Below are positions 1 to 8,517 of a stretch of DNA of 64,000 nucleotides, in pieces. This DNA is from Enterobacter cloacae subsp. cloacae ATCC 13047 (lineage in GTDB: Bacteria > Pseudomonadota > Gammaproteobacteria > Enterobacterales > Enterobacteriaceae), in assembly GCF_000025565.1 (NCBI RefSeq), contig NC_014121.1, positions 2,170,001 to 2,234,000 on the forward strand. Direction: 5' to 3'. How positions within the stretch are numbered: the stretch's first letter is position 1; each line of letters opens with the position of its first letter. Made by a program: the position numbers and the translations under genes. The notes beneath the pieces are model-generated. The model was not told the DNA's origin. It did no database searches and saw only the letters and a list, made by a program, of their open reading frames with translations.

Positions 1-440
1 CGGAGAGTAATCCTCAGGGTACGCCAAAGTCAGTGTTTGATGATTTTCAGGCCCAGCTGGCGGCGAATCGTCCTCAGTTTTATTATGACGTGCCCGCGGG
101 ACCGTTCTATGGATTTAATCGCCCGGGGGCGAAGCCTTCCGAAGCGGTCATCTATAACTGGTACCGTCAGGGGATGATGGGAAGCGCCAAGGCGCATTAC
201 GATGGGATTGTGGCCTTCTCGCAGACTGACTTCACGGAAGACCTCAAAGGGATATCCATCCCTGTTCTGGTCATCCACGGGGATGACGATCAGGTGGTGC
301 CGTATGCAGATTCCGGCGCGATGTCAGTCAAGCTGGTCCAAAACGGAACCCTGCATACCTATAAAGGCGCGCCTCATGGTATCCCAACGACACATGCCGA
401 TCAGGTCAATGCCGATCTTCTCGCCTTTATAAACAGTTAA
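1..440 (+). CDS. alpha/beta hydrolase, chloroperoxidase/arylesterase type (5' end outside window)
   Basis: The reading frame is open from base 3, so the N-terminal half, including the nucleophile elbow, lies left of the window. The visible 145 or so codons give the C-terminal half of an alpha/beta hydrolase. The acid loop reads VLVIHGDDDQVVPY and the catalytic histidine is in GAPHGIPTTH, close to the C-terminus. The FYGFNRPGAKPSE and MMGSAKAHYDGI stretches resemble cofactor-free haloperoxidase/arylesterase proteins of enterobacteria. The substrate cannot be told. It converges on rarA, 48 bp away. A GTG at 33 is an internal codon, not a credible start, because the frame continues upstream without a stop. 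Confidence 0.8.
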   Translation, partial: ESNPQGTPKSVFDDFQAQLAANRPQFYYDVPAGPFYGFNRPGAKPSEAVIYNWYRQGMMGSAKAHYDGIVAFSQTDFTEDLKGISIPVLVIHGDDDQVVPYADSGAMSVKLVQNGTLHTYKGAPHGIPTTHADQVNADLLAFINS

Positions 441-488
441 CCCCGCACATTACCCCCTCAGGCGGGAGCAAAACGGTTCCCGCCCAGG

Positions 489-851
489 CTAGGGGGATGT
501 CTGGCATAAATGCCGCGTTTTCGGGCTGACAATGCTGCGACGCCATGCCCCCGGTGCCTGACCATACTGACGCTTAAAGCTGCGGTTGAAAGACTGCTGG
601 GAGTCAAAGCCCAACGCAATCGCCACGTTCAGGATCGGCTCATCGCTATGGGTTAACCGCTCCATCGATTTTTGAAGTTTCTGCGCACGGATATACTCGG
701 CAATAGGATAACCCGTGTGTTCTTTGAAGATCCGCTGAAGATGCCATTTTGAATAGCCTGCACGCTTTGATACGGTCTCAATGTCCAGACGACTATCCAG
801 GTTGTTGTCGATCCAGTCGAGCAGATCGTGAATAAATGCGCCAGTGTCCAT
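489..851 (-). CDS. rarA: RarA, AraC/XylS-family activator of multidrug efflux
   Basis: A small single-domain AraC-type regulator (120 aa) of the MarA/SoxS/RamA kind, made of two helix-turn-helix units and no ligand domain. The first carries AGYSKWHLQRIFKEHTG, almost identical to MarA and RamA; the second carries LGFDSQQSFNRSFKRQYG. Position and size match Klebsiella/Enterobacter RarA, which activates oqxAB when overproduced. The start is placed at the ATG at 851 because a GGGGGAG ribosome site precedes it; an upstream ATG at 899 would add 16 residues (MQQTKVLF...) without a comparable site. It is divergent from oqxA across 334 bp that hold matched dyads. The identification rests on synteny plus family signature. 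Confidence 0.85.
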   Translation of the reverse strand: MDTGAFIHDLLDWIDNNLDSRLDIETVSKRAGYSKWHLQRIFKEHTGYPIAEYIRAQKLQKSMERLTHSDEPILNVAIALGFDSQQSFNRSFKRQYGQAPGAWRRSIVSPKTRHLCQTSP

Positions 852-923
852 CTTCTCCCCCACACGCCACGTAGTAAAAAGCACCTTTGTTTGTTGCATT
901 TAAAGATGGCCCGTTTTGATGTT

Positions 924-948
924 AAATGCAAGTTTTATTGTTGCATTT
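924..948. promoter_or_regulatory. dyad on the rarA side of the rarA-oqxA intergenic region (candidate OqxR operator)
   Basis: A perfect 8-bp inverted repeat, AAATGCAA (924-931) and TTGCATTT (941-948), is separated by a 9-bp AT-rich spacer. On the minus strand the left arm supplies TTGCAT, a possible -35 box for rarA, though the -10 is poor. A third TTGCATTT lies at 894-901. The TGCAA-N9-TTGCA core is the same as in the dyad on the oqxA promoter, so one dimeric protein may bind both. OqxR is the natural candidate; this is inference. Confidence 0.5.
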
Positions 949-999
949 AAATCCCTGCCGGAAACGCGCCTTTTTCCCCGGCCTCAAATAGCACATAAA

Positions 1000-1043
1000 G
1001 TGCAACAATTATTCTTGCACTAAATTTAGCGCCTACCTACAAT
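1000..1043 (+). promoter_or_regulatory. oqxAB promoter with overlapping dyad operator
   Basis: TTGCAC (1015-1020), a 17-bp spacer and TACAAT (1038-1043) make a near-consensus sigma-70 promoter reading toward oqxA. The -35 box is itself the right arm of a perfect inverted repeat, GTGCAA (1000-1005) and TTGCAC (1015-1020), with a 9-bp spacer. A protein bound there would block RNA polymerase, as expected for the known repression of oqxAB by OqxR. The leader to oqxA is about 135 nt. Confidence 0.65.
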
Positions 1044-1185
1044 CGCCGCGATAGTGTATTCACAATTGTTACAGTTTTGTGGCGATGAACGACACAAATG
1101 GCCTTAAGCCAGCCCGGACAAAGGAAGTGGCGCGGCGTCCCCCGTTGCGTCTTGCCCGGCGGCTACAACTACCGGAATAAAAATA

Positions 1186-2361
1186 ATGAGCCTGCAAAAA
1201 ACCTGGGGTAATTTTCATCTGAACGCGTTGGGCGCGGTGTTACTCTCCGCCCTGCTCGTCGGGTGTGACGAGGGTGTCGCGCAAAATGCCGCGCCACAAG
1301 CGCCCACCGTCAGCGCCGCTGACGTGGTCGTCAAATCCATTAGCCAGTGGGATAGCTTTAATGGCCGGATCGAAGCGGTGGAAAGCGTACAGCTCCGCCC
1401 CCGCGTCTCCGGCTACATTGATAAAGTGAATTACACCGACGGTCAGGAGGTCAAAAAAGGCCAGGTATTGTTCACGATCGATGACAGAACCTATCGCGCC
1501 ACGCTGGAACAGGCGCAGGCAGCGCTGGCAAGAGCCAAAACGCAGGCCAGTCTGGCGCAAAGCGAGGCAAACCGTACCGATAAACTGGTCAATACCCATC
1601 TGGTATCCCGTGAAGAGTGGGAGCAGCGCCGCGCTGCTGCCGTCCAGGCCCAGGCCGACATTCGCGCCGCACAGGCGGCGGTGGATGCCGCGCAGCTGAA
1701 CCTGGATTTCACTAAAGTGACCGCCCCTATCGACGGGCGCGCCAGCCGCGCGTTGATCACCAGCGGGAACCTCGTTACCGCCGGTGACAGCGCCAGCGTG
1801 CTCACCACGCTGGTCTCGCAGAAGACGGTTTACGTCTACTTTGACGTGGATGAGTCAACCTACCTTCACTATCAAAAACTCGCCCTCAGCGGGCAAGGTG
1901 CCGCCAGCACTCACCAGGCGCTACCGGTTGAGATTGGGCTGGTGGGCGAGGACGGCTATCCCCATCAGGGCAAAGTCGATTTTCTTGATAATCAGTTAAC
2001 ACCCAGTACCGGCACCATCCGCATGCGCGCGCTGCTGGATAACACTCAGCGTCAGTTCACGCCGGGACTGTTTGCCCGCGTCCGCCTGCCGGGCAGCGCG
2101 GAGTTCCAGGCCACGCTAATTGACGACAAGGCAGTACTGACCGATCAGGATCGTAAGTATGTCTATGTCGTTGATAAAGAGAGTAAAGCGCAGCGTCGTG
2201 ATATTACGCCAGGGCGTCTGGCCGATGGTTTACGTATCGTCCAGCAGGGGTTGAAGCCTGGCGATAAAGTCATCGTCGACGGTTTACAAAAAGTGTTTAT
2301 GCCGGGCATGCCGGTAAACGCGAAAACCGTTGCCATGACCACCCGCGCCGCCCTTAACTGA
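1186..2361 (+). CDS. oqxA: OqxA, periplasmic adaptor of the OqxAB RND efflux pump
   Basis: This 391-aa membrane-fusion lipoprotein links the inner-membrane pump OqxB to an outer-membrane channel such as TolC. It has a lipoprotein signal ending in LVGC, with the acylated cysteine at residue 27. A barrel-sandwich/lipoyl half follows (RIEAVESVQLRPRVSGYI), then a helical hairpin rich in Ala/Gln (about 100-170), then beta-barrel and membrane-proximal domains. The sequence is nearly that of Klebsiella OqxA from memory. oqxB starts 23 bp downstream in the same transcript. The family exports quinoxalines, fluoroquinolones, chloramphenicol and other drugs. No transposon flanks the genes, so this is the chromosomal form rather than the mobile plasmid form. 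Confidence 0.96.
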   Translation: MSLQKTWGNFHLNALGAVLLSALLVGCDEGVAQNAAPQAPTVSAADVVVKSISQWDSFNGRIEAVESVQLRPRVSGYIDKVNYTDGQEVKKGQVLFTIDDRTYRATLEQAQAALARAKTQASLAQSEANRTDKLVNTHLVSREEWEQRRAAAVQAQADIRAAQAAVDAAQLNLDFTKVTAPIDGRASRALITSGNLVTAGDSASVLTTLVSQKTVYVYFDVDESTYLHYQKLALSGQGAASTHQALPVEIGLVGEDGYPHQGKVDFLDNQLTPSTGTIRMRALLDNTQRQFTPGLFARVRLPGSAEFQATLIDDKAVLTDQDRKYVYVVDKESKAQRRDITPGRLADGLRIVQQGLKPGDKVIVDGLQKVFMPGMPVNAKTVAMTTRAALN

Positions 2362-2384
2362 TCCCTTATCTGAGAATCCGACCC

Positions 2385-5300
2385 ATGGACTTTTCCCGCT
2401 TTTTTATCGACAGGCCGATCTTCGCCGCGGTGCTGTCGATACTGATTTTTATCACAGGCTTAATCGCCATCCCGCTGTTGCCGGTGAGCGAATACCCTGA
2501 CGTTGTGCCGCCAAGCGTGCAGGTGCGCGCGGAGTATCCCGGCGCCAACCCGAAGGTGATTGCAGAGACCGTGGCGACGCCGCTGGAAGAAGCGATCAAC
2601 GGCGTTGAAAACATGATGTACATGAAGTCTGTCGCCGGCAGCGACGGCGTACTGGTGACCACCGTCACGTTCCGCCCAGGAACCGACCCGGATCAGGCCC
2701 AGGTTCAGGTACAAAACCGCGTGTCACAGGCCGAAGCGCGCCTGCCGGAAGACGTTCGCCGTCTGGGTATCACCACCCAGAAGCAGTCGCCGACACTGAC
2801 GCTGGTGGTGCATCTGTTTTCGCCCGGCGGTAAGTACGATTCACTCTATATGCGTAACTACGCAACGCTGAAAGTGAAGGATGAACTGGCGCGTCTGCCC
2901 GGCGTCGGCCAAATCCAGATTTTTGGCTCGGGCGAATACGCGATGCGCGTCTGGCTGGATCCGAATAAGGTGGCAGCGCGAGGCCTGACCGCCTCGGACG
3001 TGGTAACGGCAATGCAGGAGCAAAACGTGCAGGTGTCCGCCGGACAGCTGGGCGCCGAGCCGCTGCCGAAAGAGAGCGATTTCCTGATCTCCATTAACGC
3101 GCAGGGTCGTCTGCATACTGAAGAAGAGTTTGGCAATATTATCCTGAAAACCGCGCAGGACGGCTCGCTGGTGCGACTGCGCGATGTGGCGCGCATTGAA
3201 ATGGGCTCCGGCAGCTATGCGCTGCGCTCCCAGCTCAACAATAAAGACGCGGTCGGGATTGGTATCTTCCAGTCGCCGGGAGCGAACGCCATCGATCTGT
3301 CTAACGCGGTGCGCGCTAAAATGGCAGAACTGTCTACCCGTTTCCCGGAAGACATGAAATGGGCGGCACCGTACGATCCGACGGTATTCGTGCGTGACTC
3401 CATTCGCGCGGTCGTGCAGACGCTGCTGGAAGCGGTGGTGCTGGTTGTAATGGTGGTCATTCTGTTCCTGCAAACCTGGCGTGCGTCAATCATTCCGCTG
3501 ATCGCTGTGCCGGTCTCGGTGGTGGGCACGTTCAGCGTTCTTTATCTGCTGGGCTTTTCGCTTAACACCCTGAGTTTGTTCGGGCTGGTGCTGGCGATCG
3601 GTATCGTCGTGGACGATGCCATTGTGGTGGTGGAAAACGTCGAGCGAAACATCGAAGAGGGGCTGGCTCCGCTGGCGGCAGCGCATCAGGCGATGCGTGA
3701 AGTCTCCGGGCCCATTATCGCGATTGCGCTGGTGCTGTGCGCGGTGTTCGTGCCGATGGCGTTTCTTTCGGGGGTTACGGGTCAGTTCTACAAGCAGTTT
3801 GCGGTGACGATTGCGATATCAACGGTGATCTCCGCCATTAACTCGCTGACGCTTTCGCCTGCGCTGGCCGCCCTGCTCCTGAAGCCGCACGGCGCGCCGA
3901 AGGACCTCCCTACCCGGCTTATCGATCGCCTGTTCGGCTGGATTTTCCGTCCGTTCAACCGCTTCTTCCACCGTAGCTCGAACGGTTATCAGGGGCTGGT
4001 GGGCAAAACGCTCGGACGACGCGGTGCGGTGTTTGTGGTCTATGTGCTGCTGCTCTGTGCCGCAGGCGTGATGTTTAAAGCCGTACCCGGCGGGTTTATT
4101 CCCACTCAGGATAAGCTGTACCTGATTGGCGGCGTGAAAATGCCGGAAGGCTCATCGCTGGCACGTACCGATGCGGTGATCCGCAAAATGAGCGAAATCG
4201 GTATGAACACCGAGGGCGTGGATTATGCGGTCGCCTTCCCGGGGCTGAATGCGCTGCAGTTCACCAATACGCCGAATACCGGGACGGTCTTCTTTGGCCT
4301 GAAACCGTTTGACCAGCGTAAACACACGGCGGCGGAAATTAACGCCGAGATCAATGCCAAAATCGCGCAAATCCAGCAGGGCTTTGGCTTCTCCATTCTG
4401 CCGCCGCCTATTCTGGGGCTGGGTCAGGGGTCGGGTTACTCGCTGTACATCCAGGATCGGGCCGGTCTGGGATACGGTGCGTTGCAAAATGCGGTGAACA
4501 CCATGTCGGGCGCAATTATGCAGACGCCGGGAATGCACTTCCCTATCTCCACCTACCAGGCGAACGTTCCGCAGCTGGATGTGCAGGTCGACAGGGATAA
4601 GGCCAAAGCCCAGGGCGTGTCGCTGACCGATCTGTTCGGGACGCTGCAAACCTATCTGGGATCGTCTTATGTGAATGACTTTAACCAGTTCGGGCGCACC
4701 TGGCGCGTGATGGCGCAGGCCGACGGGCCGTATCGCGACAGCGTGGAAGATATTGCGAATCTGCGCACCCGTAATAACCAGGGTGAGATGGTGCCGATTG
4801 GCAGTATGGTCAATATCAGTACCACTTACGGGCCCGATCCGGTGATTCGCTACAACGGCTATCCGGCGGCGGACCTGATTGGCGATGCCGACCCGCGCGT
4901 CCTCTCCTCTACCCAGGCAATGACCCAACTGGAGGGGATGTCTAAGCAGATTCTGCCGAACGGGATGAATATCGAGTGGACGGATCTGAGCTTCCAGCAG
5001 GCCACTCAGGGGAACACGGCGTTAATCGTCTTCCCGGTCGCGGTTCTGCTGGCGTTCCTGGTCCTGGCGGCACTGTACGAAAGCTGGACGCTGCCGCTGG
5101 CGGTGATCCTTATCGTGCCGATGACGATGCTCTCTGCCCTGTTTGGCGTCTGGCTGACCGGCGGTGATAACAACGTGTTCGTGCAGGTGGGGCTGGTAGT
5201 ATTGATGGGGCTGGCGTGTAAAAACGCGATTCTTATCGTGGAGTTCGCCCGCGAGCTGGAAATCCAGGGCAAAGGTATAATGGAAGCGGCGCTCGAAGCG

Positions 5301-5537
5301 TGCCGCCTGCGTTTACGCCCGATTGTGATGACCTCCATCGCCTTTATCGCCGGGACCATCCCGCTCATCCTCGGCCACGGTGCGGGTGCAGAAGTGCGCG
5401 GCGTCACCGGGATCACGGTATTCTCCGGTATGCTGGGCGTAACGCTGTTTGGCCTGTTCCTGACGCCGGTGTTTTACGTGACGCTGCGTAAATTTGTCAC
5501 ACGCGGCAAAGTGGAAAGAGAGGTCTTGCCCGCGTAA
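2385..5537 (+). CDS. oqxB: OqxB, RND multidrug efflux transporter
   Basis: The 1050-aa inner-membrane proton/drug antiporter works as a trimer. It starts with the usual RND N-terminus (MDFSRFFIDRPIFAAVLSI), followed by twelve expected membrane segments and two large periplasmic loops. The proton-relay pair is present as GIVVDDAIVVVENVERN (Asp410, Asp411), and the TM10 lysine is in GLACKNAILIVEFA. The length is normal and the frame is intact. It is translated with oqxA and ends just before a bidirectional terminator shared with oqxR. Its sequence is essentially Klebsiella/Enterobacter OqxB. Expression is expected to rise if OqxR is lost or RarA is induced; both genes look intact here. Confidence 0.97.
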   Translation: MDFSRFFIDRPIFAAVLSILIFITGLIAIPLLPVSEYPDVVPPSVQVRAEYPGANPKVIAETVATPLEEAINGVENMMYMKSVAGSDGVLVTTVTFRPGTDPDQAQVQVQNRVSQAEARLPEDVRRLGITTQKQSPTLTLVVHLFSPGGKYDSLYMRNYATLKVKDELARLPGVGQIQIFGSGEYAMRVWLDPNKVAARGLTASDVVTAMQEQNVQVSAGQLGAEPLPKESDFLISINAQGRLHTEEEFGNIILKTAQDGSLVRLRDVARIEMGSGSYALRSQLNNKDAVGIGIFQSPGANAIDLSNAVRAKMAELSTRFPEDMKWAAPYDPTVFVRDSIRAVVQTLLEAVVLVVMVVILFLQTWRASIIPLIAVPVSVVGTFSVLYLLGFSLNTLSLFGLVLAIGIVVDDAIVVVENVERNIEEGLAPLAAAHQAMREVSGPIIAIALVLCAVFVPMAFLSGVTGQFYKQFAVTIAISTVISAINSLTLSPALAALLLKPHGAPKDLPTRLIDRLFGWIFRPFNRFFHRSSNGYQGLVGKTLGRRGAVFVVYVLLLCAAGVMFKAVPGGFIPTQDKLYLIGGVKMPEGSSLARTDAVIRKMSEIGMNTEGVDYAVAFPGLNALQFTNTPNTGTVFFGLKPFDQRKHTAAEINAEINAKIAQIQQGFGFSILPPPILGLGQGSGYSLYIQDRAGLGYGALQNAVNTMSGAIMQTPGMHFPISTYQANVPQLDVQVDRDKAKAQGVSLTDLFGTLQTYLGSSYVNDFNQFGRTWRVMAQADGPYRDSVEDIANLRTRNNQGEMVPIGSMVNISTTYGPDPVIRYNGYPAADLIGDADPRVLSSTQAMTQLEGMSKQILPNGMNIEWTDLSFQQATQGNTALIVFPVAVLLAFLVLAALYESWTLPLAVILIVPMTMLSALFGVWLTGGDNNVFVQVGLVVLMGLACKNAILIVEFARELEIQGKGIMEAALEACRLRLRPIVMTSIAFIAGTIPLILGHGAGAEVRGVTGITVFSGMLGVTLFGLFLTPVFYVTLRKFVTRGKVEREVLPA

Positions 5538-5550
5538 TACGCTGCAGATA

Positions 5551-5587
5551 ACAAAAAACCGCCTTCACAATGAAGGCGGTTTTTTTA
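5551..5587. terminator. bidirectional terminator between oqxB and oqxR
   Basis: CCGCCTTCA (5559-5567) and TGAAGGCGG (5571-5579) form a 9-bp stem with a CAA loop. It is flanked by an A-run on the left and a T-run on the right, so it can act as a rho-independent terminator in both directions for the convergent genes. Confidence 0.88.
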
Positions 5588-5595
5588 TGCAGCCA

Positions 5596-6075
5596 TTAAT
5601 GCGCTTTCTTGTACTGGGCAATCAGTTCGGGCACCGGATCGCACCCGCTGGTATCCGCTTTCTTGAGCTCTTCCAGCGCGCTTGCCACGGTATGACCGGC
5701 TAAGACCGCGAGGGATGCCTGCTCGGCCTCTTCAGCGATGGATTTAAAGTACCAGCACGTATTCGCGCTCACCACGCAGCGCGCCGGTACGTCGGGGCGC
5801 GACGCCCACAGCTTTTTATCTTCTATGACAGAAAGGTAGATATCACGCAGGGTGATCTGTTCCGGCGGGCGGCCAAGATGAATTGAGCCGTTGCGACCAA
5901 GCGTTGAGACGATAATACCGTCACGCGTGAGGGGAACCATCAGTTTGCGGATGAAGCTCGGATTCGCTTCCAGGCCGTAGGCCAGAATCGCACTCGTCGA
6001 ACGTTCACCCAATTGCTCCGCCATCGCTACGCTGAGAACCATCTGCAAAGCTGTCGGGAAGCGGTAATCTAACAT
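5596..6075 (-). CDS. oqxR: OqxR, Rrf2-family repressor of oqxAB/rarA
   Basis: A 159-aa Rrf2-type winged-helix repressor. The N-terminal helix-turn-helix includes RSTSAILAYGLEANPSFIRK, followed by a wing with GRNGSIHLGRPPEQITL. Cys100, Cys107 and a C-terminal SGCDP cysteine are present, but not in the three-cysteine spacing of IscR/NsrR, so an Fe-S cluster cannot be claimed. It lies convergent to oqxB, exactly as in Klebsiella, where loss of OqxR derepresses oqxAB and rarA. No truncation is seen. Its own upstream region has a TGCGGTG...CACCGCA dyad (6091-6097, 6115-6121), unlike the dyads at oqxA. Confidence 0.9.
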   Translation of the reverse strand: MLDYRFPTALQMVLSVAMAEQLGERSTSAILAYGLEANPSFIRKLMVPLTRDGIIVSTLGRNGSIHLGRPPEQITLRDIYLSVIEDKKLWASRPDVPARCVVSANTCWYFKSIAEEAEQASLAVLAGHTVASALEELKKADTSGCDPVPELIAQYKKAH

Positions 6076-6246
6076 TTACGTATCCTGGGTTGCGGTGAAT
6101 CTTATTCTTTTTGGCACCGCAGAGGTGAATAATCAATAAGCAACAATATAACAAATACCGTAATTATTTTGAAGCTATCTACTTTGACCCGCCCCGTAAA
6201 AAAGAGTTTCCATCACGCACGAAATGGGATCACCCTCGCGTTTTCT

Positions 6247-7638
6247 TCAGGCAAACGCCGGGTTGGGGAAATCCACCGTCACCCTGAGCCCACCGTCAGC
6301 AGAGGTACTCAGGCTCACGCTGCTGTTGTGCTGCTGCGCCACCGCTTTAACGATGGCCAGACCCAGCCCGCTCCCGTTCTGCACCTGATTCGGATCGCGG
6401 AAAAACCGGTCAAACACCCGTTCCCTCAACGCCACCGGAATACCCGGCCCGGCATCGGAGACGCTGAATTGAGTGGACGTCTCCGCCGAAAAGAGATCGA
6501 CCGCCACCCGCCCGCCTTGCGGGCTGTATTTGATGGCATTTTCAATCACATTATCGATAAGCGACATCAGACGCTCCCTGACACCGCTCACCCAGCTTTC
6601 TTCCAGAGCGTAGAATTCAAGCTCAATATTACGTTCCGCGGCGAGCGGTGCCAGCACCGCCATGCGCTCCTGGATGAGCGTCGTAAGCGGCACCGGCTCC
6701 ATCGCCGTATCCACGCTTGCTTCGCTGTGCATCATCAGCAAAAGCTGATTAACCAGACGTGCCGCCCGGCTATTGCTGCGAATAATCCCTGCAAGTAGCG
6801 CCTGTTGATTATCACTGCTGACGTAGGCCTGCAACGCCTCCACATTGATTCGCATCGCAGCCAGCGGCGTGCGCAGTTCGTGAGCGGCATCGGCAATAAA
6901 TACCCGCTCCCTTTCCGTGCTTTCTCGCACCCTGGCAAGGAACTGATTAATCGCATTCACCATCTGGCTAAGCTCCCGGTGCGTTGGAACCGCCTTTAAC
7001 GGAGAGAGATCTTCTGGCGCGCGCGAGGCAATTTCATTCACGACGTTGTTCCACGGGCGCATAGCGATGCGGATTGACAGCCATGCGGGAAACAGAAGAA
7101 AAGGAATACACACCAGCAGCGGCATGATGTAGTAGCCGCGCGAGTTGAGGTAGATAAAGAAATTCCACCCCGCTGCAGGCGTCACCAGCGTCACCTCCAC
7201 GTCGGAATTCGCGGATTTTAGCGTGCGGCTGGTCCAGCTACGTCCGTCGCTGTGAATTCGTTCTATCTTCCCCAACCGGGTATTTTTCACGCCTATCGGT
7301 GCGCCAGCAGAGGCATACAGTATTGCATTATGCTTGCGAATAATCATGGTGATGGAGAGTCCCGCATCATCCCCGCCGCCGTAATCTTCCCGCAACGCCT
7401 GGCTGAATTGCTCCAGCACCTCGCTTCGTTCCTGCGTACGCCCTTCCATGTGTTCAACAAGAGTAAATATGGTTTTATATGTCTTATCGCCGGTCAGGAT
7501 CGGGGGGCTACGCAAGTCATCCCACAACATCCAGGTTAAAAAAAGACACCACAGCAGGGTCAGCAGAAGCATCTGAGCGACCATGATTCGCCGCACCAGC
7601 GTGGGCACCCGCAGGAAACGCCACAGGTTTCGCATCAA
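6247..7638 (-). CDS. sensor histidine kinase (QseC/TctE-like)
   Basis: A 463-aa membrane sensor kinase. It has TM1 (about 18-38), a periplasmic sensor of about 130 residues, TM2 (about 170-190), a HAMP-like linker, and an H-box ADAAHELRTPLAA with phospho-accepting His253. The N-box (NVIENAIKYS, about 363-372), G1 (DAGPGIP) and G2 (GSGLGLAIVK) complete the ATPase domain, so it should be active. It overlaps the upstream response regulator by 4 bp, which indicates coupled translation. The stimulus is unknown. The divergent neighbour is a MipA/OmpV outer-membrane protein, a likely target. Confidence 0.9.
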   Translation of the reverse strand: MMRNLWRFLRVPTLVRRIMVAQMLLLTLLWCLFLTWMLWDDLRSPPILTGDKTYKTIFTLVEHMEGRTQERSEVLEQFSQALREDYGGGDDAGLSITMIIRKHNAILYASAGAPIGVKNTRLGKIERIHSDGRSWTSRTLKSANSDVEVTLVTPAAGWNFFIYLNSRGYYIMPLLVCIPFLLFPAWLSIRIAMRPWNNVVNEIASRAPEDLSPLKAVPTHRELSQMVNAINQFLARVRESTERERVFIADAAHELRTPLAAMRINVEALQAYVSSDNQQALLAGIIRSNSRAARLVNQLLLMMHSEASVDTAMEPVPLTTLIQERMAVLAPLAAERNIELEFYALEESWVSGVRERLMSLIDNVIENAIKYSPQGGRVAVDLFSAETSTQFSVSDAGPGIPVALRERVFDRFFRDPNQVQNGSGLGLAIVKAVAQQHNSSVSLSTSADGGLRVTVDFPNPAFA

Positions 7639-8312
7639 TTTGCTCCCTTCTGAATCGCAACGGTGTCAATGACATACCCGACGCCCCGCACCGTTCGTAC
7701 ATAGCCGTCGCCAATTTTTCGACGCAAGTTCCCCATATGCACATCAAGCGCATTACTCATGTTTTCTTTCGCACCAAAGATCCTTTCTTCCAGAAAACGG
7801 CGCGTAAGCACGCGGTCAGCACGCAACATCAGGGTTTCAAGCAGCGCGTATTCGCTGGCCGTCAGCTCAATATGGCGGGAACTCACCGTGACGCGACGCG
7901 TCGGCACATGCAGGGATAATCCTCTGATTTCTACCGCCTCGTTTTGATAGCCATAACTGCGTCGCGCAAGCGCCCTCACCCGGGCCAGCAGCTCGGCGAG
8001 CACAAACGGTTTAACCAGATAGTCATCGGCACCGGCATCCAGCCCGCTCAGGCGATCCTGCAGCGTTTCTCGCGCCGTCAGGATAATAACGGGGATGCCT
8101 TTTAGCTGCTGACGCACGTACGCCATCAGGCTCATGCCATCGCCATCCGGCAGCCCCAGGTCGAGCAGAATAAGTTCAGGCGCGCAGACAGCAAGTTGAT
8201 GCAGCGCATCCTCTTTGCGGCGGACCCATATGACATCTAATCCTTGATCTGCAAGGGCAATACGCACGCCATTGCCGAGATCAAGGTCGTCTTCAATAAG
8301 TAATATTTTCAC
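7635..8312 (-). CDS. OmpR-family response regulator, partner of the adjacent kinase
   Basis: This 225-aa regulator has a receiver domain with the acidic pair (EDDLD near residues 7-9), phospho-acceptor Asp51 (LLDLGLPDGDG), Thr79 and Lys101 (LVKPF). A C-terminal OmpR/PhoB winged helix follows (ALLETLMLRADRVLTRRFLEERIFG...VRTVRGVGYVID). It resembles QseB/PmrA/TctD, but I do not assign a symbol. The kinase gene overlaps its 3' end by 4 bp. Upstream, a shared motif in opposite orientations lies between this promoter and that of the MipA-like gene. Confidence 0.92.
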   Translation of the reverse strand: MKILLIEDDLDLGNGVRIALADQGLDVIWVRRKEDALHQLAVCAPELILLDLGLPDGDGMSLMAYVRQQLKGIPVIILTARETLQDRLSGLDAGADDYLVKPFVLAELLARVRALARRSYGYQNEAVEIRGLSLHVPTRRVTVSSRHIELTASEYALLETLMLRADRVLTRRFLEERIFGAKENMSNALDVHMGNLRRKIGDGYVRTVRGVGYVIDTVAIQKGAN

Positions 8313-8347
8313 AAGGGCAACTTTATCAACCGTGAATGAAGAACGTC

Positions 8348-8416
8348 TTAAGAAAGAGACGGTAACAGGTAATTTAACAGTTTTGCATCATCGGCATCTG
8401 CTTCAGTCTTTCTTCA
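8348..8416. promoter_or_regulatory. divergent control region with inverted TCTTTCTTMA motifs
   Basis: The motif TCTTTCTTCA occurs on the plus strand at 8407-8416, toward the MipA-like gene, and TCTTTCTTAA on the minus strand at 8348-8357, toward the response regulator. OmpR-class regulators bind short direct repeats, so these may mark autoregulation and target control. This is a pattern-based guess. Confidence 0.3.
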
Positions 8417-8517
8417 TTTTGAGCTCATAAGAACCTTAGGGTGGACATTCAAACTGGGCGCTCTGGCGATTAACACCGCTTGTAACGTAATCATTTGAAT
8501 CCAAAAGGACTTCTTTA

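Noticed and set aside
4152..4928. 258-codon open frame antisense to oqxB
   Set aside because: Mirror frame of a conserved transporter; no ribosome site or recognisable motif. The same reasoning removes 2841-3473, 51699-52427 and other long opposite-strand frames.
1186..5537. oqxAB as an acquired plasmid-type resistance unit
   Set aside because: There is no flanking IS26 or transposon. rarA and oqxR are in their chromosomal places, so this is the intrinsic locus.
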